Source of the DNA: Zasmidium citrigriseum
Lineage: Eukaryota > Ascomycota > Dothideomycetes > Mycosphaerellales > Mycosphaerellaceae
Direction of reading: 5' to 3'
DNA length: 64,000 nt
Assembly: GCA_002786025.1 (NCBI GenBank)
Contig: NHNW01000029.1
Location: 255,384 to 319,383 of the forward strand
A program made the translations under genes and the position numbers. Shown here piece by piece: positions 34,401 through 43,626 of this stretch. Position 1 is the first letter of the stretch. Every line of letters starts with the position of its first letter. A model generated the notes under the pieces. The model had not been told where the DNA came from. It worked only from the letters and a program-made list of their open reading frames with translations, and made no database searches.

Positions 34401-35279
34401 ATGTCTATTAACGAGTCGCCCGACCAGTCTCCGCCGCCTTCTAGACAAGTCACACGACGGCAGGCGCAACAAGCAGGACAGCAAAGCTCGTCGAGGGTGC
34501 CATCTTCAGCGTCAGGTATGTCGCGACAGTCAACAGCTTCGGAGGGCAGCGACTGACTCTGTGCAGCTTCCAGTAGCCGTTCACAAGGTCGAACGTCATC
34601 GTATACCGTCCTCAGAAGGGACATCCTATACCGGACGATCAACGAGTTTCAGCTGTCCGGCTCGATGCTCAGTTCGTACACAGACTTGCTGACTCGTCTC
34701 GGTTTCGACCTCACCCCACTTGTCTCTCAAGGCCAGACATGGTACCTGTGTCGTGGGAAGAGAGATGATCGGCAGCCGTGCAAGCGTATGGTACCCGAGA
34801 TTTACCTTCGAACGTCAGTGGGAAAGGTCCTGAAGGCCGCCGACAAGCCAGACTTGAAAGGCGACGACCTGGTCGAGGAGCTCGCAACAGCCCTCTCGTA
34901 CGCGATTTGCTCGCAACACCACCGGACGATTCACAAAGTCGCTCGAGCAATTGAATCGAGGCAGATAGTCGAGCAATGGCGGGAAGACAAGTCGTCCACC
35001 GACACCACGACCACGCCATCAATCAAGGAGGAGTCCCGTCCCGGCACGCCGTCCAACGAGCCAGAAGAAGACGCTGAGGCCGAAGATGCTGAGGATGACC
35101 CATTCGTGACTTCCAAGACAACTGAGCGATTGAAAGTCGAAAGGCATTACCAAGACATTTTGAGAGCGTCCAGCCGAGAGCGGGGCAGTGGATCGGATGC
35201 AGGCTCGAGTATATCGTCGGCTTCGGCCAGCGTCTATTCAGATACACACTCGAAAGTGAAAGACAGACTCGGGTCGTGA
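34401..35279 (+). CDS. hypothetical protein with disordered acidic C-terminus
   Basis: Two exons (34401-34515 and 34567-35279) encode 275 residues; the intron has GTATGT and CAG ends and joins in frame at an alanine. The first 55 residues are Ser/Gln/Arg-rich and disordered. A compact conserved-looking core spans about 60-175, with YRTINEFQLSGSMLSSYTDL, CRGKRDDRQPCKRMVPEIYL and a His-rich helix (ICSQHHRTIHKVARAIE). After that the protein is low-complexity: Thr/Ser, an acidic run EPEEDAEAEDAEDDP, and a Ser-rich end. No family is recognised. Confidence 0.6.
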
Positions 35280-35824
35280 CGATAGGTCGATGGATCATGA
35301 GAAGGAACGGTCGGCTGTGCAGTCGATGTGGCCATTATTGCTGCCAGCAACTCACAAGTTGGCGCTCGCCGCCTCTGGACGACGAGTGTGCTAGATTGAT
35401 GCAACAGGCCGTTGATGACGGCAGCTGCTTGCCACGTGGTAGTGCCTCAGCAGCTCTTGCGTAGCGAGTGTCGACTCGTTTGCGAAAAAGCCATGGCTTG
35501 TATGTTGGGTGGATTTGGTCCTTTACGTTTGCATGCATCTCAGTCAGCGTTTGTCATAGCTCAATGGGGGAAAGATTATGAAATGCTACATCACTCTTTG
35601 TCTGTCTCTGTCTCGCAGTATCGCGCAAGCGTTCCGGGTGGTAGCAACGGTCGTATCCGCATGGAAAAATATATCATCAGGAGCCAGTCGTGCCAACAGC
35701 AAAGCTTCGTCGTCTCAGGGAATGTCTTCACCAGCGAATACGTCATGGAATTCGTCAGTCTCCTTGTTTCGCTTCTTCAGCCTCGCGATCGTTCCGTCTT
35801 TCAACACCTTCGCCTGTGCAAACG
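35280..35824. other. intergenic between convergent genes
   Basis: About 545 bp between the stops of the hypothetical gene and the DUF1917 gene, so it should hold two 3' ends. Nothing else is recognised. Confidence 0.4.
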
Positions 35825-36938
35825 TTAGCCTCCACAGTGTATCAAATCGCAACCCCTGCCGGTGAGGCACACCCTGTCCTGCAAAAGATCTTTACTCGAG
35901 TAGAGGCTCGCACGCAGTCGATATGGATTTTGAGACGTGATGTCGAGGCAGGTGTAAGCGTCACACTTGTAGTAGATCGGTTTTCCGTTAGCCGCAAGCA
36001 GACCGAGCTCACCCAGCTCTGCTAGGACCCTGATAACATCGTCCGTGTCGGAGAAATCGTACGTGTAGACGCAAATGAGCGTCCTTTCCTCAGCCGGATC
36101 GTATGTCCCGACTTTGGACGTCGGACCAAGCTTGCCTTCAGAGGTTGCCACGGCGATCAATCGCCAGAAACGAGGCAAATCTTCTTCTGCTGGAAAGAAC
36201 ATCCATTTACCGCAGGTAACCCGGTTTCGCACTGCGAGAGTGAGAAGATCAATCTCCAATTGGTCGCGATAGGGTGCCAGCTTCCGAGTAATTGTGGCTG
36301 GCTCCTTTCCAACATTCTGGCTCTCGATCTGTGCTCGCTGGATGTCGAAGGCACTGAGAAGGTAGCACGCTTCGCCACCTGGGGCGAAAGGTGACATGTT
36401 GGGTGGTTCTCTCTGGAGTTGAGCCCACGGTAACACTGGACTGCTGACCCAGAGCCACGGACCTGCATCGGCTGTTTCGGGATCCGCCACCGGAAGTCGA
36501 CGAAGAAAGCCGTCAATGGATTCTGTCTTGCTTTGCCAGGCGGCTGCAAAGCCTCTATCACGGTCGACTTCAACAAGATCCGGTGTCTTTTTGCCGTTCG
36601 AAGTGCGAGGTGGCTAGCAGTACGTCAGCATATGGATATGCACTCGCCATAGAGCAGGCATGGCTTGCCTCGTGTTTTGCTCGTTCGATGCCCTGGCGAG
36701 GCACATTTGGCTTGGGAACAACGCCTTTCTTGATGGCTTCTGGAGAGATGGGAGGCTCGTAGCCACGCTCGAGTGCGCGATTTGCCAAACACTCATACTC
36801 TTCCTGTATCGCATCATCGCCTGCGAATGAGGTGAGTGACAGTCGATGGAGGAATATACCTTCTAACCTTTACATACCGTAGAAGCTGGATTCGTCAGAA
36901 ATGTAGCCGCCTGCCTCGTCACCATTTCCCATCATCAT
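35825..36938 (-). CDS. DUF1917 / UPF0696 family protein
   Basis: Three exons (36938-36878, 36820-36669, 36613-35825) encode 333 residues. The match to the fungal DUF1917 family rests on GFLRRLPVADP followed by GPWLWVSSP, a TCGKWMFFP segment, and YDFSDTDDVIRVLAELGELG near the end. The biochemical role of this eukaryotic family is not established. Intron 2 begins with GC rather than GT (GCAAGC...CTAG); the frame is continuous only if it is removed. The start lies in three tandem ATG codons (36938-36930). The gene is divergent from PRI1, with 272 bp between start codons. Confidence 0.75.
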
Positions 36939-37210
36939 GTCCAATGCCCCCGGCATGGTCGCATCATTCACTTGCCGTGACGGCCTCGTGCTCGATGAGA
37001 TGGCCGTTCACATGGTTGGTGTCAAGGAGAGTTGGCAATGCCAGCGCCAAATCTCGAAGGATGCGGTGCATTTAAGCTCCACGCTAGCGCGCGTCCGAGC
37101 AGGGATTCGCGTCGCTCTTTCTGGAGCGCGTTCGACCGCGACGTCCTCAATCATCCAGTCTTCTTCCAACTTCAACTTCTACAAACCCAACTACACAATA
37201 CCTCAGCATC
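36939..37210. promoter_or_regulatory. divergent promoter DUF1917 gene / PRI1
   Basis: 272 bp. Three CGCG-cored elements cluster on the PRI1 side: GCGCGCGTCC (37087-37096), TTCGCGTCG (from 37106) and GAGCGCGTTC (37124-37133). They resemble MBF/E2F-type G1/S sites, which would suit a primase gene. This is inference from motif shape only. Confidence 0.35.
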
Positions 37211-38713
37211 ATGCCGCACGCAGTGTCTCCAGAGCGGGAGTCCGCAGATACACCAGAAGATACCACGCTCCCGGATGCGCCAACCACACAAGACAGCAAT
37301 GACGAAGGAAACGATACCGAGATGGCAGATGCACACGATGAGGGTGCAAAGCCCACGGGGACGGCATTAGAGGACATGTTCGACGATGATGACGACGAGG
37401 ACGAATTCTCTTCCAGCGCAGCAACGCGACCAGATGACAGCTCACAACCGAGGCCAGCACCTTCAGCGAAGTTCTCTGACCCGGAGAACCTACGACAATT
37501 CTATCAACGATTATGTCCCTTTCGACCACTATTTCAATGGCTAAATCACTCAGCAAACCCTCAGCCCGACTTCACAAACCGCGAATTCTCCTTCTGGCTA
37601 CCCGGAAACAAAGTCATTCGATACCTTTCCTTCCCCACAGCCGACCTGCTGAAGAAGCAGTGCGTACAAATGACACCGGAGCGTTTCGAGATTGGGCCTC
37701 AATACACAGTCAATCCGAAAGACCGCAAGACTTTGAAGAATGCGTCGGCCTTTAAGCCGATCATGAAAGAGCTAGTCTTCGATATAGACATGACAGATTA
37801 CGATCCGATTCGTACATGCTGTTCAGGCACGAAGATCTGCAGCAAATGTTGGCAATTCATCGTCATGGCGATCAAGGTTGTGGATACTGCACTGCGAGAG
37901 GACTTTGGTTTCCAGCACATTCTCTGGGTCTACTCTGGACGAAGAGGTGCTCACGCCTGGATCAGCGATAAGCGAGCGAGAGAGATGGATGACACAAAGC
38001 GGAAAGCAGTCGCCAACTACTTGGAAGTGCTCCGAGGTAGCGAAAACGGGAAGCGGCTTGGTATCAGACGACCTCTGCACCCACATATTGCGAGGAGTCT
38101 GAAGCTCTTGGATCCATACTTCCAGAATGAGGTTCTGACGGATCAGGATCCATGGCAGTCCGCTGAACAGGCTGAGAAGCTCCTCAATCTTCTTCCAGAC
38201 AAGTCACTCACAGACGCTTTGAAGAAGAAGTGGGACTCTTCTTCAGATCGAAGCTCCAATCAGAAATGGATGGATGTCAACTCCATGGCAGAGGCTGGCA
38301 GCTTGTCCACTCTCTCGACTACACAGCTCCGAGATGTCAGACAAGACATTCGGTTGGAATACACCTACCCTCGCCTGGACGCTGGTGTGACCAAAACGAC
38401 GAATCACTTGCTCAAGTCGCCCTTTGTTGTCCATCCTGGAACCGGAAGAGTCTGTGTTCCCATTGATATGAGGCGGCTTGAGGACTTTGATCCCTTTGCT
38501 GCCCCGGTGGTGACTGATCTGATCACCGAGATTGATGAGTGGGATGCAAAGCAGGGTGCAAACATGAGTGATGAAGAGAAAGCCAAGATTCAGGACTGGC
38601 AAAAGACAAGCCTCAAGCCTTACATTGAATATTTCAGAGGGCATGTTGCGAGTTTATTGAAAGAGGAAGGCAAAGGCAAGAGGGCACGGGAAGACGACGG
38701 GATGGAGTTCTAG
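37211..38713 (+). CDS. PRI1: DNA primase catalytic (small) subunit
   Basis: The polymerase-alpha-primase subunit that makes RNA primers for DNA replication in the nucleus. One exon, 500 residues. An acidic disordered extension of about 90 residues (with FDDDDDEDEF) precedes the archaeo-eukaryotic primase fold. Catalytic aspartates are D191 and D193 in ELVFDIDMTDYD. A zinc motif is formed by C203, C204, C210 and C213, and SGRRGAH at 242-248 is the nucleotide-binding signature. The acidic extension is longer than in budding yeast. Confidence 0.96.
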   Translation: MPHAVSPERESADTPEDTTLPDAPTTQDSNDEGNDTEMADAHDEGAKPTGTALEDMFDDDDDEDEFSSSAATRPDDSSQPRPAPSAKFSDPENLRQFYQRLCPFRPLFQWLNHSANPQPDFTNREFSFWLPGNKVIRYLSFPTADLLKKQCVQMTPERFEIGPQYTVNPKDRKTLKNASAFKPIMKELVFDIDMTDYDPIRTCCSGTKICSKCWQFIVMAIKVVDTALREDFGFQHILWVYSGRRGAHAWISDKRAREMDDTKRKAVANYLEVLRGSENGKRLGIRRPLHPHIARSLKLLDPYFQNEVLTDQDPWQSAEQAEKLLNLLPDKSLTDALKKKWDSSSDRSSNQKWMDVNSMAEAGSLSTLSTTQLRDVRQDIRLEYTYPRLDAGVTKTTNHLLKSPFVVHPGTGRVCVPIDMRRLEDFDPFAAPVVTDLITEIDEWDAKQGANMSDEEKAKIQDWQKTSLKPYIEYFRGHVASLLKEEGKGKRAREDDGMEF

Positions 38714-38845
38714 GGAGTCAGTTATGAAATCGATATAATGACCATCGCATTGAAGAGCGTTCTCATCACTCGCTTTTGTCCTTGATCCTACCTGGCCTGA
38801 CTCTGATCATCGCGAATACGACTGCCCCAACTCCCCCAGCACGGC

Positions 38846-38850
38846 AAAAA
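38846..38850 (-). terminator. T5 Pol III terminator
   Basis: TTTTT on the minus strand just past the tRNA-like unit supports a Pol III transcript. Confidence 0.4.
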
Positions 38851-38865
38851 GAATGGTCCAAGGCT

Positions 38866-39012
38866 GGCCTCGCTGTGAGTCGAACACAGGTCTCCAGGTC
38901 GCAAGCTCGGCGTACCGAGCAACGATACAATCGGTCACGTAGAGACGCTGGGCTCAGCCCAGGAGACGTAACCTCACAATTGCCCGACGTGCTAACCGTT
39001 GCACACGAAACC
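38866..39012 (-). ncRNA. tRNA-like Pol III unit (intron-bearing tRNA, tRNA pseudogene or SINE head)
   Basis: On the minus strand the 5' end GGTTTCG can pair with CGAGGCC at the 3' end (two G-U pairs). A D-arm/A box follows (GTGCAACGGTTAGCAC). Near the 3' end is a perfect T-arm/B box, CTGTG-TTCGACT-CACAG. A TTTTT terminator lies about 16 nt beyond. The A-to-B distance is too long for an intronless tRNA by some 75 nt. No anticodon loop with U33 can be placed confidently after the D arm, and one base is missing between acceptor and D stem. I therefore do not call an amino acid. Confidence 0.4.
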
Positions 39013-39149
39013 TCGAAGATGTTGATGGGGAAAGAGGAATGCTGTCGATACATGAACCTTCATTGGTGACTATCTTGTGATTGTCAATCTCAAACAGCTT
39101 GTGCGACAGTAGCCCTCTGCTCTGGCATTGTTACGTCTCAATGATGGAT

Positions 39150-40552
39150 CTAATTCATCTCCGAATTTACTGGTGTCACCAGCGTTTCGGCGAGATCATA
39201 AACAACGGCATAGCTATCCACACCAATCACCAGCTTGTTGCCCGCCAACGCAAAGTTCCCGATTCGAGGCTGGTCCACCTTGTGGAAGGGGACGTAGTTG
39301 AAGGAGCCTGGACAGGGATCGATTAGTTATCTGAATCAGATCATACTGATAAATGAGATGAGACGTACCAAGAAGTCTCCCAGCAGCGTTTCTGACATTG
39401 ATGCCATCGTCCTCAGCAGTCCACACTCGACCGGCATTGTCGACATGGAGACCATTCGCAATACCGGTCCTCACCAATCCGAACAGTCGTCCGTTCACTG
39501 GCTTTCCTTGGTCGTTCAGGTCGTACCTATCAACGTTAATCCACCACTCGATAGCACGACAGCCCCAGCCGGTACTCACTCATAAATCGAATTGCTCTTC
39601 GTCGTATCACTAGCCTGCTCCTCCAACTTCCCCTGATCCGTAATCGCTGTATTCGTCACATACAACGTCCTCCCATCAGGACTCACACTGATGCCATTCG
39701 GCGCCACGATCTCGTTCGCCGAGATAACCGGCAGAAGCAGCTTCTCCTGGATATCGAATCTCCATACCGCAGTATCGAATCTCTGGCGAGGAAACTTCTT
39801 GCCGAGAACGTCTTGGATCGAGAAGGTGGTCAGGAAGATGTAGTCTTTGTTGTTGACGCGGGTTACGACAACGTCGTCGCAGGGGGCAAGAGGGATCCCT
39901 TGGTAAGAGTTCAGGATTGGGGTTACGTGCAAGGTCTTCGGATCCACGGTTATGATTGATGCTTGGGAGGTTGTGGCGTTGAATTCGGTGAGGTAGACGA
40001 GACCGTTGTAGGGGTAGTAGTAGCCGCCTAGTGGGTACTGGGCCAAATCTCAGTACAAATAAGAAAGCATGAGGCATCGATACTTACTCTAATAGGAGGA
40101 TTGGTAACAACTTGCTTTGCCGAGTTGTTCCTCAGATTGAAAGCGGTAATGCTCTGATTATACGGATAATCGAAATCCAGATACGAAAACCAGACTTCAT
40201 CCGTATCCGGGATCCAGACACCCGCTTCGAAAGCACACTCAGGAGCGCCGGGTGGACATTTTATATTGGTGATCTTGGGGCTCTTGCCGACCATCTTCGT
40301 GAATTCATCCGAATAGGAGACGAAGCGGGAGTTGTTGGCTTCTGCCAGGGCTCGGTTGATCGTTTCGTTGCTGGTTACAGTGCTGTTCAGCCATGAATAG
40401 CGGATGCTGCTGTTGAAGGGTTGAGGGAATAGGTAGAGCCACTCTGAGGGCAGTTGAACTATTCCTTGGGTGTTATTGGAACTTTGGGAGAGGTTTTGGG
40501 CTGTAGCGAGGCTCGTGGCCCACAGTACTGCGGCGTATGAGGACTTCATCAT
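39150..40552 (-). CDS. secreted SMP-30/gluconolactonase-like protein
   Basis: A probable extracellular six-bladed beta-propeller lactonohydrolase. Four exons (40552-40088, 40037-39580, 39526-39369, 39307-39150) encode 412 residues, the usual size for fungal secreted members. A signal peptide is clear (MMKSSYAAVLWATSLATAQ). Many Asn-X-Ser/Thr sites in the first third suggest glycosylation. Propeller landmarks include the metal-site-type VAPNGISVSPDGRTLYVTNT and IANGLHVDNAGRVWTAEDDG. The open frame extends upstream of the chosen start, but the signal peptide begins only at 40552. The substrate lactone is unknown. Confidence 0.87.
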
Positions 40553-43110
40553 TGGTTGTAATCTTTCGTTCGCTGGCTCAATCTCCAGTCCCAAGTGGAA
40601 GAGACAGGCACCACCAGTAATCCTTCAACTTCGAATTCAAGTGCTGAAAGCGTAAGAGGCCTTTCAAGAGCTTATATATGTGAACTTGCCTGGGGAGAGC
40701 TGGTCTGGCAGGCTGAACAGAAGAGACAGCATACCTTATCCACAATTGCCTCATACCAAAAGCCTATCCATCTGCACACCATTCCATGCTCAGACACAAT
40801 GGGAAGTTCATCACCATTCGCGCCCAGAACGTCATCTCTGGATTGCGCAAATTAAGCCTAATACTCCTGTTTTAACGAGGAATCTACTCTGAAGAACTTG
40901 CTTTTGGTATGAGGCAATTGCGGATACCTACTCCACGATGAGAACCAATCTGGAACTCTGATGGAGATGGTCTTTGCGGCGAATCTGATAGATGTCTCCA
41001 ACGGTTTCAAAATTATGATGGAGAACGAAGCCGGGCGAGCTCTGCAAGAGCAGCTCAGAATCACGGAATCCTCGAGAAGAGGGTCAATCTACCAGATCGA
41101 CCGGAGTTCGGATGGTAGACGTGGTAGGCTGAGGAGCTCTCCACATAATTAGTAAAGCTAGGTATGTCGATGTTGTGTGAGACGTCTCCGGCCGGTGATG
41201 AGGCCGAAGGGCAAGCGCAAAAGCATGTCAGCCGTGCGTCATCGCCTCAAGGTGTTGGTGATGTGCTACCAACCATTGTGCGTTCTTGAGTGTGCATCTT
41301 ATTAAAGCACAAGACTTGTCAACTGAGCCGACGGTGTGTCTGTTGTGGTGTCGGTAGAACATCGTTGCCTGGAAATGGCCTGTAGACTGGCTGCTTCTGG
41401 CGGCCGGGAGCAATCGTGATCTTTCTTCCTTCGCGGCCGTGCCAGCGAAGTCTTACAAACCACACACGCTGCCTCTACCAATGACCTTCGTGCTCTCGAG
41501 ATGCGATATATGCGGTCTCCATAGACAGGGATCACGACCTTCCAGATTGGACAGACACCTGAGATTCACTCAAGCCTTCCATCCAATTTCACCCGCATGA
41601 AAGGCGCTGCTGCTGATCACACATAGAACTGTTGGGCCAATCACCTGATTCTGGTGTGTTAGAGCTCCTCTATCTTGCATGATGACCATTCTGGTGGAGA
41701 TAGTATTTCTTGGCAATGGAGCAGAAACATCCGGGGAAATGCATTTCAATATGCATGGTACAGATGTACCGACGACATTTGCCGGGATGTTACGAAGCTT
41801 CTTTTGCATGAAGAAGGATGAGCGGCGAAGAGCTTCTTCTTGTGAAGTGCAAAATCGGGTCGGACATGCTGCCGAGTGCCAATGCCCAGCTCAGGACGAA
41901 GTGCTGCTTCTCTCGCCTACAATCTTCAACTTCATCTCGAAGCGGCTCACTGGCTCTTTTTGCTCCAGCCTCAAAGGGCAAATGCGTTTTCGGCAGGTTC
42001 TCCGTCAAGTGGCTTCGGGCCGATGGATTGTAGATTAAGTGATTGGCGTCCAACATCACCCGGCAACGCGAGACACCGAATGCTGCCCAGCGCTCGTGCG
42101 GCACTAGCTTGATATGCATCCGGTGTGGTGGAACACATCTTGCCAAGTTCGCTCATGGGAAGGTCTTGTCAATCATCAGCAAGAGCTTGGGTCATGAAAC
42201 AGTCACTGCCATTTCGGCTGCACCGTCTCCTGCATATCCTCCCAAGCACCCCTCTCAGACATCCCGCGGCCAGGCCCGCAACCTTATTGGGGATCAGAGT
42301 TGTCTTTCACCTCGCCATCGGGTAAATCTTCCATTGACAAATGTTCACGACCCCTTTGCTGTTTGGCCGAATTGAACACTGTTCAATGCTGAAGGTCCCG
42401 AGTGTCACGAATCTCAGTGGTGAGAGCAACGATGCAATGGCATGGTTGCTTGAACATCGGAGCTCTCCATTGCATCAAAGCCACGTAGTAGTAAGCGTCT
42501 CTAACCGCAAGTGAAGTGTCTCCTCCCGGTGGCGCACGAGGAACCCCGTCATCTGCCTCGAGTCGTGCAGATGGTGCTTCTCTCTTGTAGGCTATGCAGC
42601 CGCACCGCTACACCGGAGACTGCATGCGTAGTCGCAATAGAGCCGGGCCGAGATCATTGGACGATGAAGAGGCGAGATGATTCTGCGCAGCGCTACGCTT
42701 CCACGCGCTAGTGTCTGATGGGCGTCCGATCATACCGGTCGAAGGCATTTTCTCCTTCGCTTCCGGCAGAAGTCGTTTTATCTCCCATGCATGTGGAAAC
42801 CGTGTCTGCCCGCGATGCCACACGTGGGCGCTTCTTAAAGGTGGGAGCGTGAAAGTCTCTGCACCGTCTGAGTCTTTGCAGATAGCCACCCTTTAGCCAG
42901 CGCATTCGGCGTCGGTCTGCAGATCCTGGTTGCATCTTGGCAGCAGAGGGAGAGGGCAGGGGTCTTTTGGGCTGAAGCATCGCCGGTGTCGATTGCGAAT
43001 AGTTGTATATCCGTTCCATTTCCTTCGTAGACTGGCCCTGCGAATCGCGCAATTTGTATGGACAGTGAGGACGCCATCTGGAATGTTGTGGGATATCGAG
43101 TGTGGACACG
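40553..43110. other. gene-poor stretch, nothing recognised
   Basis: About 2.6 kb. Only short, mutually overlapping frames are visible. No repeats, RNA signatures or transposon ends were recognised. Confidence 0.4.
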
Positions 43111-43626
43111 ATGGCTCCAATCGTACCTCCGCTTGCCCAGTCAGAAAGCAAGGCCAGATTCTTCACGAGGCTAGGCCTCGATCCTTCGAATCCAATGCAC
43201 AAACGGGTGTACGGACTCATGAAATTGGAAGCAGCTGAAGGAAGGCGAAGGTTGATGGAGAGTCAGACCAGCAGTACAGCACAGATCCACGAGGCGGCCT
43301 GGCAGCGAGAAGTGCTGAGGATATTTGACGACGCTCGACCAGAGACCAAAGCCGTCTATCAGTTTGGCCACGACACAGCTGATGGCGAAGCGACCGATAA
43401 CTGGATCATTCGATGGCTTTTGTGGCACGTCTTTCGGTATCGAGATTATCGAAACAAGAATCGACCTCCAGGACCGAACCCACCGCCACCGCCCTCAAGT
43501 TCCAGTAGCGATGACGATCAGCCTCCGCCTCCGCCATCCACTCAGACAGATTCTGGAGGCGGACCGGGAGAAGGAGGAACTGGTGCCGGATCGTCCAGCC
43601 AGGCAGGCAAGTCGAGTTATGGGTGA
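43111..43626 (+). CDS. orphan protein with proline/serine-rich tail
   Basis: One exon, 171 residues from the ATG at 43111. The N-terminal 110 residues look globular and helical: ARFFTRLGLDPSNPMHKRVY, then LMKLEAAEGRRRLMES, then DNWIIRWLLWHVFRYRDYRN. The last 60 residues alternate Pro-, Ser/Asp- and Gly-rich runs and are probably disordered. No signal peptide is seen. It stands alone in a gene-poor interval. No family is recognised, but the sharp change in composition between the two halves is typical of real fungal orphan genes. Confidence 0.5.
   Translation: MAPIVPPLAQSESKARFFTRLGLDPSNPMHKRVYGLMKLEAAEGRRRLMESQTSSTAQIHEAAWQREVLRIFDDARPETKAVYQFGHDTADGEATDNWIIRWLLWHVFRYRDYRNKNRPPGPNPPPPPSSSSSDDDQPPPPPSTQTDSGGGPGEGGTGAGSSSQAGKSSYG

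Larger units (their letters stand above)
38714..39149. other. intergenic between convergent genes, with a Pol III-like unit
   Basis: About 435 bp between the stops of PRI1 and the SMP-30-like gene. It contains the tRNA-like unit described separately and a perfect 6-bp hairpin with a 3-nt loop (CTGGGC-TGA-GCCCAG on the minus strand, about 38948-38962). Confidence 0.5.

Noticed and set aside
33944..34411. 155-codon open frame on the plus strand
   Set aside because: It runs into the start of the two-exon gene at 34401 in another frame and shows no conserved pattern.
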